Part shown: in pieces, positions 8,911 to 17,436 of the stretch | How positions within the stretch are numbered: position 1 is the first letter of the stretch | Layout: every line of letters begins with the position of its first letter | NCBI RefSeq assembly: GCF_014396975.1 | Contig: NZ_CP060719.1 | Location: forward strand, 902,001 to 966,000 | Direction: 5' to 3' | Source of the DNA: Thermomonas carbonis | Lineage (GTDB): Bacteria > Pseudomonadota > Gammaproteobacteria > Xanthomonadales > Xanthomonadaceae | Length of the DNA: 64,000 bases | Notes under the pieces: generated by a model | The model's database searches: none | The model's input: the letters and a program-made list of their open reading frames with translations, nothing else | Told to the model about the DNA's origin: nothing | Program-made: the position numbers and the translations under genes

Positions 8911-8940
8911 AAGATAAACAGCACTTGTTTTCTTAAGTGC
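8911..8940 (-). terminator. Possible terminator after oleA
   Basis: In the 205-bp gap between the kinase and oleA stops, a 6-bp stem GCACTT/AAGTGC (8921-8926 with 8935-8940) is followed on the minus strand by a U-rich tract (TGTTTATCTT). It is placed to end the oleA transcript. A second, wide inverted repeat, CCTTGCGG/CCGCAAGG (8848-8855, 8903-8910), lies next to it. No gene is visible in the gap. Confidence 0.4.
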
Positions 8941-9000
8941 CCGGAAGCCCGGCGGTAACGAAAGAAATTTGCAGAAACTATCTGTATCGAGCGGCCGCTC

Positions 9001-10017
9001 TTACCAGACCACTTCCGCCATCGAGCAATTCAGCCCCGAACCAATCCCCAGCAGGGCAACCCGATCACCCTTCTTCAGGCGACCCATCTCGCGCAGCTTC
9101 GACAGCACGATCGGCACCGATGCCGGCCCGATGTTGCCATGTTCGCCGAAGATGGTCAGCACCTTGCGCGGATCGATGCCGATCGCCTTGGTGAAAGCGG
9201 CGGTGTGGACCTTGCTGACCTGGTGGATGACGAACTGGTCGAGCTCCTCGGAAACCCAACCCAGCGCATGCTTGGCGGCGATGAAGGTCTTCTGCGCCAG
9301 CTTGACGCCTTCGATCAGCAGCAGGCGGGTATCGGTGACCATGCCGTCCAGGTTGCCGCGGCACAGCTTGTTCCACTCGGTCGCGGCGCGGGTGACGCCT
9401 CCCTTGTAACGCGGCGCGCCCGGGACCAGCTCGGCGCGGGCCAGCACCATCGCGGCGGCGCCGGAGCCCAGGGTCAGGGTGGCCAGTTCGTTGCGGAACT
9501 GCTCTTCGGTGGCGTCGTCGCGGCCCAGGCGCTCGAGGGTCTTCTCGTAGGCGAGGTTGGCGGTTTCGCCATCGACGATCAGCGCGTATTCGATCTCGCC
9601 GCGCTCGATCATCCGGCTGGCGATGTCCATGCCGTTGATGAAGGCGAGGCAGGCGTTGGCCACGTCGAAGTTCTGGCAGAGATCCGACAGCCCCAGGTTG
9701 CCGCTGACGATGGACGCCGTGGACGGCTCCAGGTAATCGCGACTGACCGAGGTATTCACCAGCAGGCCGACCTTGTCCGGGTCGATGCCGGCATCGGCCA
9801 GCGCCTTGATCCCGGCCAGCGTGGCCACGTCGGAGGCCAGCACGTTGTCTTCCCACAGGAAGCGCGAATGGATGCCGGCGATCTCGCCGAGCACGTCGGT
9901 CTTGATGCCGAGGCGGTCCATGGTGGGGCGAAGGCGTGCGTTGATCTCAACCGAGGTCAGGCGGCGCGGAGCATCGATATGGGCCAGGCCGGCGATGGCA
10001 ACGTGTTGGAACAGCAT
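9001..10017 (-). CDS. oleA: OleA, fatty acyl-CoA head-to-head condensing enzyme
   Basis: A thiolase-superfamily enzyme that joins two fatty acyl-CoAs by non-decarboxylative Claisen condensation into a 2-alkyl-3-keto acid, the first step to long-chain olefins and ketones. The 338 residues have the active-site cysteine at Cys123 (NACLAFINGMD), the OleA-specific Glu97 in YLEPST, the His in VIHQVSK and the Asn in GEHGNIGPAS. FabH-type condensing enzymes lack that Glu, which favours OleA over a 3-oxoacyl-ACP synthase. It sits 6 kb from oleB and oleC rather than beside them; the DUF4156 lipoprotein gene lies 107 bp upstream on the same strand. Confidence 0.92.
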   Translation of the reverse strand: MLFQHVAIAGLAHIDAPRRLTSVEINARLRPTMDRLGIKTDVLGEIAGIHSRFLWEDNVLASDVATLAGIKALADAGIDPDKVGLLVNTSVSRDYLEPSTASIVSGNLGLSDLCQNFDVANACLAFINGMDIASRMIERGEIEYALIVDGETANLAYEKTLERLGRDDATEEQFRNELATLTLGSGAAAMVLARAELVPGAPRYKGGVTRAATEWNKLCRGNLDGMVTDTRLLLIEGVKLAQKTFIAAKHALGWVSEELDQFVIHQVSKVHTAAFTKAIGIDPRKVLTIFGEHGNIGPASVPIVLSKLREMGRLKKGDRVALLGIGSGLNCSMAEVVW

Positions 10018-10124
10018 GGGCGCGGACTTCAGGGACGCGGAGACGCGGGAACCTGACAGGATAACGGGTTAGCCCGGCGCTTGCGCGAACAGCGTTTGCG
10101 GTTCCGCAGCGTGGAACATGCGCC

Positions 10125-10430
10125 TCAGCGCGCGCAGCGCCACAGGGCCCAGCGCTGGGAGCCGTCCATCGGCTGCCCAAGCGGGCTGATGCTGTCCGCG
10201 CCCACGCCGGGGGCTTCGTTGCGGGCCAGGGTTTCAAGTTCGTCGCGGACCTGCGCCTCGCTGCGCTCGTAGAAGCCGACCTTGTGCCGGACCGAGACCT
10301 CGGCCTCGCCGCGTTTCTCGCAGGACGGTGCGCTGGCCAGCACCTTCACCTTGGTCGCGCTGGGAGCCATGTGCACGAAGGTGCAGGCGGACAGGGACAG
10401 CACGCAGCCCAGCATCAGGATCGAACGCAT
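10125..10430 (-). CDS. DUF4156-family lipoprotein
   Basis: A 101-residue protein with a short hydrophobic signal and the lipobox LSAC (cysteine near residue 16), so it should be a membrane-anchored lipoprotein. The rest matches the pattern of DUF4156 proteins: a central cysteine in SCEKRGE, then a helical stretch, and a terminal WRC. Function is unknown. It lies between the M16 protease terminator and oleA on the same strand and may be the first gene of the oleA transcript. Confidence 0.75.
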   Translation of the reverse strand: MRSILMLGCVLSLSACTFVHMAPSATKVKVLASAPSCEKRGEAEVSVRHKVGFYERSEAQVRDELETLARNEAPGVGADSISPLGQPMDGSQRWALWRCAR

Positions 10431-10440
10431 CGTCGGTACC

Positions 10441-10476
10441 TCGTCAAAAAGAAAGCCCGCCGAGTGTGGCGGGCTT
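10441..10476 (-). terminator. Rho-independent terminator of the M16 protease gene
   Basis: A perfect 9-bp stem AAGCCCGCC/GGCGGGCTT (10453-10461 with 10468-10476) and a 6-nt loop, followed on the minus strand by TTCTTTTTG. It lies 27 bp past the protease stop. Confidence 0.85.
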
Positions 10477-10502
10477 CCTCGATCACTTGCTGAACGGCTC
10501 GC

Positions 10503-13346
10503 TTACTTCTTCGCCACCGGCTTGCCGTCGGCGTCGAGGATGGTGACCTCGCCCAGGTTCAGCGCGCGCACGACCTGCTCGGTCTTGCTCAGGTCGCCCA
10601 CGACCACCCAAGTCAGCGCGTTCGGATCAAGCGCCTTGGCGGCCGCATCGACCTGTGCCGGAGTCATCGCCTCGATCTCGGCCTTGCGCTTGAACACGTA
10701 GTCGTCCGGGCGGCCGTACAGCAGGTTGCTGCCGATCGTGCCCATCACCGACGCCGCGGTCTCGTACGCGCCGGGCAGGCTCAGGGTCAGGATCTTCTGC
10801 ATGCCGCTGACTTCCTCGGCGCTCGCTCCCTGCTTGCCGCTGGCGAAGTCGGCGATCTCGCGCTTGATCTCGGCGACCGACTCGGCGGTCTTGTCGATCT
10901 GCACCGGCGCGGACGCCGTCCACATCCGCGGGCCGACCGAATTGCCGGCACCGCTGCGCGCACCGTACGACCAGTGCTTGTCCTCGCGCAGGTTCATGTT
11001 GAGGCGGGCGGTGAAGTCGCCGCCGATCACCATGTTGGCCATGTCGAAGGCGACCGCGGCCGGATCCATGCTGGACGGTGCCAGCTGGGCGGCCACGATG
11101 TTCGCCTGCACCGCACCAGGCTGGTCGATCAGGAACACGCGCGGCTTGGTCTGGGCGGCAACCGCCGGGACCTTCGATACCGCCGCGGCATTGCCGGTCG
11201 CCTTCCAGTCGCCGAAGTGCTTTTCCAGCACCGGCACGATCTCGCCGAGGGTGGTGTCGCCCACCACGACCAGGGTGGCGTCCTGCGGGCGCAGCGCACC
11301 GCCGTGGTAAGCGACCAGGTCGGCGCGGGTCAGGCCGGCGATGGATGCCTCGGTGCCGCTGCCGGTGCGCGGTGCGCCGTACGGATGATCAGCCCCGTAG
11401 ACCAGGCCCGGCACCACGCGCTGGATGATCCCGCCCGGGTTCGCCTTCTCCTGCTTGATGCCGGCAATCCACTGGCCCTTCACGCGGTCGATCTCGGCCT
11501 GATCGAAGCGCGGCTTGCGCAGCATGTCGGCGTACAGCGCAACCGACGGCTCCAGGTTCTGCTTCAACGAGGACAGATAGGCGCTGCTGCTGTCCAGGCT
11601 GGCGCTGGCACCCAGGTTGGCACCCAGCGATTCGGCACGGTCGGCGAACGCCAGCGCGTCGAGGTCGCCCGCACCTTCGTCCAGCAGGCCCATCGCGAAG
11701 CTGGCGGTGCCGAGCTTCGCCGCCGGGTCGGCCGCCTGGCCACCACGGAACTCGTAGCTCATCTGCACCACCGGGATGTCGTGGCGCTCGGCCAGGACGA
11801 CCTTGGTGCCGTTCTTCAGGGTGGCGCGCTGCAAGCTGGGGAACTTCAGGTCGGGGAAGCTGGCGGTGACCGGCACGCCGGCCTTGCGGTCGACCGTACT
11901 GGCGGTGGTCTTGTACTTGGCATCCACCGCCGGCAACTTGAACGGTGCCGGGGTGACCGCCGGTTCTTCGGGAATGTCGACGCGCTTGCCCGGATTGACC
12001 ACCAGGGTGTAGCTGCCCTTGCCGGCACCGAGCCAGGTGTTGCCGGTGCCGCGCACCGAGGCCGCGGTGGCATCGCCCAGGGTCTTGAGGCTGTCGCGGA
12101 AACAGCCCGGATCACCGGTGTAAACGGCGCACTCGGCCAGCGCGTCGGCCTTGCCGCCGAAGCCGCCGATGCGTTCCACGCCACGGATCCAGCCGGCCTG
12201 GATGCTGGTGCGTGCGCGCGCCAGTTCATCCGCGGTCGGGCCGTCCTTGAGCAGCTTCTGCAGCTCCTCGTCGATCGCCGCCTCGACCTTGGCCACGTCC
12301 ACGCCTTGCTTGACCGCGGCGGTGATCATGAAATTGCTGCCCAGCTGCGAGCCGAACGCCGATGCGCCGACGTTGTCGACCAACTTGTCCTGGTGCACCA
12401 GGCGACGGTCCAGGCGCGACGACTTGCCGCCGCCCAGCACCTGCGCGAACACCTGCAGACGGTCGAGGTCCGGCTGGCCGTATTCGGCCACGTTCCACAT
12501 CCGGTAGATCCGCGACTGCGGGACGTTGTCGGTCATCTCGCCGCGGCTGTCGCTGGTGTGCGCGGCCACGTCCACCTTCGGCTGGGCCATGGTCGGACCG
12601 GCCGGGATGTCGCCGAAGTACTGGGTGACCTTCGCCTTCGCGGTGGCCAGGTCGATGTCGCCGGCCAGCACCAGCACCGCGTTGTTCGGGCCGTACCAGG
12701 TCTTGAACCAGGTCTTCACGTCCTCCAGCGAGGCCGCGTTGAGGTCGTTCATCGAACCGATGGTGCTGTGGTTGTACGGGTGGCCCTTGGGATACATGGC
12801 CTTGCCCAGCACGTCCCAGACCTGGCCGTAAGGCTGGTTCTGGCCCTGGCGCTTCTCGTTCTGGACCACGCCGCGCTGCTCGTCCAGGGTCTTCTGGTCG
12901 ATCGCGCCGAGCAGATGGCCCATGCGGTCGGATTCCATCCACAACGCCATGTCCAGCGCGGTGGTCGGCACGTTCTCGAAGTAGTTGGTGCGGTCGGAAT
13001 TGGTCGTGCCGTTCTGGTTGGTGGCACCGACCTGCTTGAACGGGCCGAAAAATTCGCCCGGGTTGTTCTCCGAGCCATTGAACATCAGGTGCTCGAACAG
13101 GTGGGCGAAGCCGCTGCGGCCGGCCGGCTCGTCCTTGCTGCCCACGTGGTACCAGACGTTGACCGCCACGATCGGCGCCTTGCGGTCGGTGTGCACGATC
13201 ACCCGCAGGCCATTCGGCAGGGTGAAGCTCTCGTAGGCGATGTCGACCACCGGGGCAGTGGCGGCCTGCGCCTGCGGCGCATAGGCACCGGCGGACATGG
13301 CGGTGGCGAGGGCAACGGCGAGCACGGCGGGACGGAACACGGACAT
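10503..13346 (-). CDS. M16-family zinc metalloprotease, fused two-half (pitrilysin/PqqL-like)
   Basis: A 947-residue secreted protease. The N-terminal ~29 residues are a signal peptide (ending QAQAA). The inverted zinc motif HLFEH is at residues 82-86, with the third ligand Glu in the ERQGVVQNE region. The second half (from about 490) repeats the fold without the zinc motif and contains the R/Y-type substrate pocket stretch, so both halves of the clamshell are in one chain. Family members degrade short peptides in the periplasm. The start at the ATG 13346 is supported by AGGAG seven bases upstream. It is divergent from the SDR gene. Confidence 0.9.
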   Translation of the reverse strand: MSVFRPAVLAVALATAMSAGAYAPQAQAATAPVVDIAYESFTLPNGLRVIVHTDRKAPIVAVNVWYHVGSKDEPAGRSGFAHLFEHLMFNGSENNPGEFFGPFKQVGATNQNGTTNSDRTNYFENVPTTALDMALWMESDRMGHLLGAIDQKTLDEQRGVVQNEKRQGQNQPYGQVWDVLGKAMYPKGHPYNHSTIGSMNDLNAASLEDVKTWFKTWYGPNNAVLVLAGDIDLATAKAKVTQYFGDIPAGPTMAQPKVDVAAHTSDSRGEMTDNVPQSRIYRMWNVAEYGQPDLDRLQVFAQVLGGGKSSRLDRRLVHQDKLVDNVGASAFGSQLGSNFMITAAVKQGVDVAKVEAAIDEELQKLLKDGPTADELARARTSIQAGWIRGVERIGGFGGKADALAECAVYTGDPGCFRDSLKTLGDATAASVRGTGNTWLGAGKGSYTLVVNPGKRVDIPEEPAVTPAPFKLPAVDAKYKTTASTVDRKAGVPVTASFPDLKFPSLQRATLKNGTKVVLAERHDIPVVQMSYEFRGGQAADPAAKLGTASFAMGLLDEGAGDLDALAFADRAESLGANLGASASLDSSSAYLSSLKQNLEPSVALYADMLRKPRFDQAEIDRVKGQWIAGIKQEKANPGGIIQRVVPGLVYGADHPYGAPRTGSGTEASIAGLTRADLVAYHGGALRPQDATLVVVGDTTLGEIVPVLEKHFGDWKATGNAAAVSKVPAVAAQTKPRVFLIDQPGAVQANIVAAQLAPSSMDPAAVAFDMANMVIGGDFTARLNMNLREDKHWSYGARSGAGNSVGPRMWTASAPVQIDKTAESVAEIKREIADFASGKQGASAEEVSGMQKILTLSLPGAYETAASVMGTIGSNLLYGRPDDYVFKRKAEIEAMTPAQVDAAAKALDPNALTWVVVGDLSKTEQVVRALNLGEVTILDADGKPVAKK

Positions 13347-13443
13347 GGGCAACTCCTGGGACGGACACGGGACAGCGAACCGTCGATGTTAGCCCCCGCG
13401 GCCGGCCGATACACTAGGCCGGAAGCCACCCGAGGAGCAGCAC

Positions 13444-14241
13444 ATGGCCCGTACCGCCCTGGTCACAGGCGCCAACCGCGGCATCGGCCTGGAATTCGTC
13501 CGCCAGTTGCTGGCGCGTGGCGATCACGTGGTCGCCGCCTGCCGGCATCCGGGAAAGGCCAGCGCCCTCAACACGCTCGCCGGCGACTATCCCGGCCGCC
13601 TGCACGTGCTGCCGCTCGACGTGGCCGATGCGAAATCGCGCGCCAGCCTGCTGCACGACCTGCCGTTGGTGCTGGGCGACGACGGCCGCATCGACCTGCT
13701 GCTGAACAACGCAGGAGTACTGCATTCCGGCGAGCGCTTCGGCCATGTCGAGCAGGCCGTGCTCGACGACAGCCTGCGGATCAATGCGATCGGTCCGTTC
13801 CTGCTGGCGCAGGCGTTGGCTCCTTTGCTTCGCGATGTCACCGACGCGGCCGGGGGTGCGGTCAATTCGCTCCCCGATACTCGCTCGGTTGACCGCACCC
13901 CCGGCCACGCCGACGACACCAAGCTGCCCAGCACCGTCATCGCCAACATCAGCTCGCAGCTGGGATCGATCACGAATACGACCCGCTTCGGCACGCCCAG
14001 CTACGCCATCAGCAAGGCCGCGCAGAACATGGCCAGCGCCTTGCTCGCCCAAGCGCTGGCCGAGCGCGGCATCGTCGTCCTCGCCCTGCATCCGGGCTGG
14101 GTGCAGACCGAGATGGGCGGCGCTCAAGCGCAGGTTACACCGGCCCATGCGGTGGCCGGGCTGCTGCGGGTGATCGACGCCGCCACGCCGGCGCAGTCCG
14201 GCAGCTTCCTCGACTGGCGCGGCGAGTCGTTGCCGTGGTGA
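13444..14241 (+). CDS. Short-chain dehydrogenase/reductase with a palindrome-encoded insertion
   Basis: A 265-residue NAD(P)-dependent oxidoreductase of the SDR (C-factor-like) group. The cofactor motif TGANRGIG is at 8-15, NNAG at 88-91, the catalytic Ser in NISSQLGS (170-171), and Tyr187/Lys191 in YAISK. Between the helix ending APLLR (130) and the strand VIANISS (165) there are about 35 residues where relatives have only a few. Part of that stretch (residues about 135-155) is encoded by a perfect 18-bp inverted repeat. The substrate is unknown. It is followed 13 bp later by trmL and is probably co-transcribed with it. Confidence 0.88.
   Translation: MARTALVTGANRGIGLEFVRQLLARGDHVVAACRHPGKASALNTLAGDYPGRLHVLPLDVADAKSRASLLHDLPLVLGDDGRIDLLLNNAGVLHSGERFGHVEQAVLDDSLRINAIGPFLLAQALAPLLRDVTDAAGGAVNSLPDTRSVDRTPGHADDTKLPSTVIANISSQLGSITNTTRFGTPSYAISKAAQNMASALLAQALAERGIVVLALHPGWVQTEMGGAQAQVTPAHAVAGLLRVIDAATPAQSGSFLDWRGESLPW
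13848..13906. repeat. Perfect 18-bp inverted repeat inside the SDR coding sequence
   Basis: Arms GGCCGGGGGTGCGGTCAA (13848-13865) and its exact complement at 13889-13906 are separated by 23 bp. It is kept in frame in the SDR gene and encodes the unusual stretch from GGAVNS to RTPGHA. The length and perfection of the arms are not expected from coding constraints and look like an inserted palindromic element. Confidence 0.75.
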
Positions 14242-14254
14242 GCGTGGGTCACTG

Positions 14255-14734
14255 ATGTTCCACGTCATCCTGCATCGTCCCGAAATCCCGCCCAACACCG
14301 GCAACGTGATCCGCCTGTGCGCCAACACCGGCGCGCAGTTGCACCTGGTGCGCCCGCTGGGGTTCGACATCGACGACAAGCAGTTGCGCCGCGCCGGACT
14401 GGACTACCACGAGTACGCGCGCATGCAGGTCCACGACGACCTCGATGCGGCGCTGACCGCAGTCGCCCAGGCGAACGCCGAGCCGCCCCGCGTGTTCGCG
14501 CTGTCCACCCGCGGCAGGATTCGTTTCGATGCTCCGGCCTACCGGCCGGGCGACGCGTTCCTGTTCGGTAGCGAAACGGCCGGGCTGCCGCAGGCCACCC
14601 TCGACGCTATCCCAGAGGCACAACGCCTGCGCCTGCCGATGCGCCCGGGCAACCGCAGCCTCAACCTGTCCAACAGTGTGGCCGTGGTGGTGTTCGAGGC
14701 CTGGCGGCAGGCCGGCTTCGATGGTGGTGCCTGA
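14255..14734 (+). CDS. trmL: tRNA (cytidine/uridine-34-2'-O)-methyltransferase TrmL
   Basis: A SPOUT-fold methyltransferase that 2'-O-methylates the wobble base C34/U34 of leucine tRNAs with S-adenosylmethionine. At 159 residues it is the usual length for this minimal, one-domain family. Visible family blocks are the N-terminal PEIPPNTGNVIRLCANTG, LVRPLGF, the glycine-rich loop FLFGSETAGLP, and the knot helix MRPGNRSLNLSNSVAVVVFE. Stand-alone housekeeping gene, probably read from the SDR promoter. Confidence 0.96.
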   Translation: MFHVILHRPEIPPNTGNVIRLCANTGAQLHLVRPLGFDIDDKQLRRAGLDYHEYARMQVHDDLDAALTAVAQANAEPPRVFALSTRGRIRFDAPAYRPGDAFLFGSETAGLPQATLDAIPEAQRLRLPMRPGNRSLNLSNSVAVVVFEAWRQAGFDGGA

Positions 14735-14882
14735 GCGGCGCGACCCTGACCAGAACGAACCGGAATAGTTCCTGTACCGATGAGTTTTGTATTCATGCCG
14801 GGTTGTGATCCGCTGCCCAGAATGCGCCCACGTCCTGCCTCCTGGCCGGGCGCAATAACAACAACTCAATGAGGTTTCCCCC

Positions 14883-15470
14883 ATGAAGCGTTCACTGCTT
14901 GCGCTGACCCTGCTGGCCGCCCTCCCCTTTGCCGCCTCTGCGGCCGACGGCCTGTCCTACAACTACGTCCAGGGCGGCTACACCCACATCAATTCCGACA
15001 TCAACGCCAAGGGCTGGGCACTGGAAGGTTCCGCCGCGATCGCCCCGAACTTCCATGTGTTCGGCGGCTACAACGCAGTAAAGGCGGATACCGCCATCCT
15101 GATCCCGGGCGGCGGCACCCAGAAGCCGAAGCTCGACCAGTGGAAGCTGGGCGTGGGCTACAACCACTCGATCTCGGCCAACACCGATTTCGTCGGCACC
15201 GTGGCCTACCAGAAAGCCGAGGCCAAGCTGGCCGGCGTGAGCACCAACCTGGACGGCTATGCCGCCGAGGCCGGCGTGCGCAGCGCCTTCGGTTCGCGCT
15301 TCGAGGGTTACGCCTTGGCCGGTTACGAAGACGGCGACGATTACGACGGTGACGCCTACGGCCGCCTTGGTGGCCAGGTCAAGATCAACGCCAATTGGGG
15401 CGTGGCCGCGGACGTGAAGTTCGCCGATGGCGACACCCAGTACTTCGTCGGCCCGCGCATTACCTGGTAA
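14883..15470 (+). CDS. ax21: Ax21-family outer-membrane beta-barrel protein
   Basis: A 195-residue protein with a clean signal peptide (MKRSLLAL to AASAA) and a mature part that alternates in short amphipathic strands ending in PRITW, an outer-membrane barrel C-terminus. The mature N-terminus ADGLSYNYVQGGY corresponds to the tyrosine-containing segment of Xanthomonas Ax21. Published claims that Ax21 is a sulfated quorum signal were retracted, so it is best treated as a small outer-membrane protein of unsettled function. The upstream region has a 6-bp GCGCCC/GGGCGC hairpin (14824-14853) and a GAGG ribosome site. A strong terminator follows. Confidence 0.85.
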   Translation: MKRSLLALTLLAALPFAASAADGLSYNYVQGGYTHINSDINAKGWALEGSAAIAPNFHVFGGYNAVKADTAILIPGGGTQKPKLDQWKLGVGYNHSISANTDFVGTVAYQKAEAKLAGVSTNLDGYAAEAGVRSAFGSRFEGYALAGYEDGDDYDGDAYGRLGGQVKINANWGVAADVKFADGDTQYFVGPRITW

Positions 15471-15513
15471 GCGATCAACGCAAGACCGGCCGGTTCTCGA
15501 GGGAATCGCCACG

Positions 15514-15542
15514 AAAACGCCCGGCGCATGCCGGGCGTTTTT
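15514..15542 (+). terminator. Rho-independent terminator of the Ax21 gene
   Basis: The stem CGCCCGGC/GCCGGGCG, with flanking A:T pairs, has a GCAT loop and runs straight into TTTTT. It lies 44 bp after the Ax21 stop. Confidence 0.88.
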
Positions 15543-15609
15543 CGTTGGTGGCCACCGGGATCAGGCGATCCTTGCCACTGACATCATGATGTCATCCCAT
15601 CACGATGCG

Positions 15610-15867
15610 ATGATGCGAACGACACTTGACCTGCCAGATGACCTGCACTGCATCGCCACCAGCCTGGCACGCCACAACAAGCGCAGTCTGGGGCAGATCG
15701 TGGCCGAACTGTTGCGGTTGGGGCTGGAAGCGCGGGCGGCACTGACCAACCGCATGGCCGAGCCGCAGACGTTCTACCGCATCGACGCACTGACGGGCTT
15801 GCCTGTGGTGCGTTCACCAAGGTCCATCACCGATGAAGACGTGAAGGCACTGGAAGACGAACCGTGA
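15610..15867 (+). CDS. VapB-like antitoxin (ribbon-helix-helix)
   Basis: An 85-residue protein whose N-terminal MRTTLDLPDDLH is the beta-strand of a ribbon-helix-helix DNA-binding fold, followed by two helices (ATSLARHNKRSLGQIVAELLRLGLE). The C-terminal half, including FYRIDALTGLPVV, is the part expected to wrap the toxin. Adjacent ATGs at 15610 and 15613 are both possible starts. Its stop overlaps the start of the PIN-domain gene by 4 bp, the standard vapBC layout. The antitoxin is intact while its toxin is frameshifted. Confidence 0.82.
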   Translation: MMRTTLDLPDDLHCIATSLARHNKRSLGQIVAELLRLGLEARAALTNRMAEPQTFYRIDALTGLPVVRSPRSITDEDVKALEDEP

Positions 15868-16283
15868 GTCCATCCGCCGAGCCGGTCTGGCTACTGGATG
15901 GCAACCGTGCTGATTGCGCTGGCGGACGAAGCGCATCTGCACCACACCGCCGCCAGAACCTGGTTTGCCGCACGTGCGCGCCTCTTTGCCACCTGCCCGA
16001 TCACTCAAGGCACGCTGCTTCGCATGCTTCTGAACGCAAACGGCAAGCACAGCGTTGCGGGCGTCGTGGCAACCATGCGCGGCTTCATCGAACACCCGCG
16101 CCACCGCTTCTGGCCGGACGCCATCGACTACCTGCAGGCGGACTGGAAAGGCGTGCTTGCCCACCGACAGGTGACCGCCATCTGGCGTCGCTGGCGCGCA
16201 GCAACGGCGGTCGTTTGGCAACCTTCGACCAGGGCCTGGCCGCGCTGCATCCGGACGTGACCGAGCTGATTCCGCCGGTCTGA
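15864..16283 (+). pseudogene. VapC-like PIN-domain toxin, broken by two frameshifts
   Basis: The PIN protein can be read only by switching frames twice. It starts MSPSAEPVWLLDGN in one frame. After one extra base near 15903 it continues VLIALADEAHLHHTAARTWF through HRQVT in the next frame. After one missing base near 16180 it returns to YLASLARSNGGRLATFDQGL and the stop at 16283. Restored, it is a ~138-residue PIN RNase with the first acidic residue in LLDGN and the last in ATFDQGL. The two shifts compensate and protein similarity holds across all three segments. This is either a recently inactivated toxin or two sequencing errors. Confidence 0.8.
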
Positions 16284-16293
16284 CCCTGCAGGA

Positions 16294-17340
16294 TCAGTCG
16301 AACAGCGACTGCGGGTATTCCGCCTTGCGCTCGCGCGCCATCAGCCTCCTGAGGCCTTCGGCGGGAGTGATGTCGCCATGCAGGACATCGCGCACGTTTT
16401 CGGCGATGGGCAGTTCGATGCCGTGGCGCTGCGCCAGCCGCATCACTTCGTCCGCGGTCTGGATCGATTCCACGACTTGCCCGATCGCGCGGACGGCATC
16501 CTCGATCGACTGGCCACGTCCGAGCGCCAAGCCCAGGCGACGATTGCGCGAGAGGTCGCCGGTGCAAGTCAGCACCAGGTCGCCCAGCCCGGCCAAGCCC
16601 ATCAAGGTTTCCGGGCGGCCGCCGATGCCGATGTTGAGCCGCAGCATCTCGTTGAGGCCGCGGGTGATCAGGCCTGCGCGCGCATTGAGGCCCAGGCCCA
16701 TGCCATCGGCCACGCCGGTGGCGACGGCCAGCACGTTCTTCATTGCGCCGCCCAGTTCGGCACCGCACATGTCGTCGCCGGTGTAGGCGCGGAACGCGGG
16801 GCCATGCAGCGCATCGGCGACCTGCTGGCAGAACACCGCATCCTCGGAATGCACGGTCAAGGCGGTCGGCAGTCCTTCGGCCACTTCCTTGGCGAACGAC
16901 GGGCCGGTGACGACCGCCAGTGGCACGTCATCACCCAGAACTTCGCCCGCGACCTCGTGCAGGAAGCGCCCGCTGCCGGGCTCGAAGCCCTTGGTCGCCC
17001 ACGCCACGCCCGCACCCGGCTCGCGCCATGGCGCCAGCGCGCGCAAGGTTTCGGCAAAGGCATGCGAGGGGACGACGACCAGGACCAAGTCGGCATCGGC
17101 CATCGCCTCGGGCAATGCGGTGGTCGCGCGCAAGGTGCCCGGCAGCGGAATGCCGGGCAGGTAGCGGGGGTTCTCGCCGTTCGCTTCGATCGCGGAGATC
17201 GTGCCAGCATCGCGACCCCACAGCACGGTCGAATGACCGTGCCGTGCGATCAGGGCGGCCAGCGCTGTGCCCCAGGAGCCCGCGCCAAGCACCGCAACCG
17301 ATGGGCGAGTGGTCGCGTCCAGCTGATGCCCTATCGGCAT
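16294..17340 (-). CDS. gpsA: NAD(P)H-dependent glycerol-3-phosphate dehydrogenase
   Basis: Reduces dihydroxyacetone phosphate to sn-glycerol 3-phosphate, the backbone of phospholipids, in the cytosol. The N-terminal Rossmann motif [12 protein letters not shown] is followed by [11 protein letters not shown] and the catalytic lysine region [13 protein letters not shown], then the C-terminal helical domain with [14 protein letters not shown]. The ATG at 17340 (348 residues) is chosen. An in-frame ATG at 17412 would add 24 low-complexity residues encoded by a GC-rich hairpin, which is more likely untranslated. It lies downstream of secB on the same strand, a pairing common in proteobacteria, and converges with vapC 10 bp away. 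Confidence 0.94.
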   Translation of the reverse strand: MPIGHQLDATTRPSVAVLGAGSWGTALAALIARHGHSTVLWGRDAGTISAIEANGENPRYLPGIPLPGTLRATTALPEAMADADLVLVVVPSHAFAETLRALAPWREPGAGVAWATKGFEPGSGRFLHEVAGEVLGDDVPLAVVTGPSFAKEVAEGLPTALTVHSEDAVFCQQVADALHGPAFRAYTGDDMCGAELGGAMKNVLAVATGVADGMGLGLNARAGLITRGLNEMLRLNIGIGGRPETLMGLAGLGDLVLTCTGDLSRNRRLGLALGRGQSIEDAVRAIGQVVESIQTADEVMRLAQRHGIELPIAENVRDVLHGDITPAEGLRRLMARERKAEYPQSLFD

Positions 17341-17357
17341 CAGCTGCGACCTCGAGC

Positions 17358-17379
17358 GCCCGGCCGTGGACGGCCGGGC
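17358..17379. repeat. Hairpin between secB and gpsA
   Basis: A 9-bp perfect stem GCCCGGCCG/CGGCCGGGC with a TGGA loop, extended imperfectly on both sides, without a T tract. It lies 58 bp past the secB stop and 18 bp before the chosen gpsA start. It may be an mRNA-processing or partial-termination hairpin within the secB-gpsA transcript. Confidence 0.55.
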
Positions 17380-17436
17380 CGCTCGCTCCGCCAGCCCTGA
17401 TGGCTGCGCCATGGAAGGCCGCGGATCATATCGACG

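Noticed and set aside
9001-10017. Annotation of this gene as FabH (3-oxoacyl-ACP synthase III).
   Set aside because: The Glu97 motif and the nearby oleB and oleC genes fit OleA; FabH is normally in the fab cluster.
10974-13892. A 972-codon plus-strand frame antisense to the M16 protease.
   Set aside because: Composition (His, Arg, Gly rich) is that of a shadow frame; the M16 frame has a signal peptide, a zinc motif and a ribosome site.
14883-15470. Ax21 as a secreted quorum-sensing peptide precursor.
   Set aside because: The supporting reports were retracted; the sequence is that of a small outer-membrane barrel.
17340-17412. A 24-residue N-terminal extension of GpsA from the ATG at 17412.
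   Set aside because: It would be encoded by a GC-rich hairpin, is low in complexity and is absent from the usual GpsA start.
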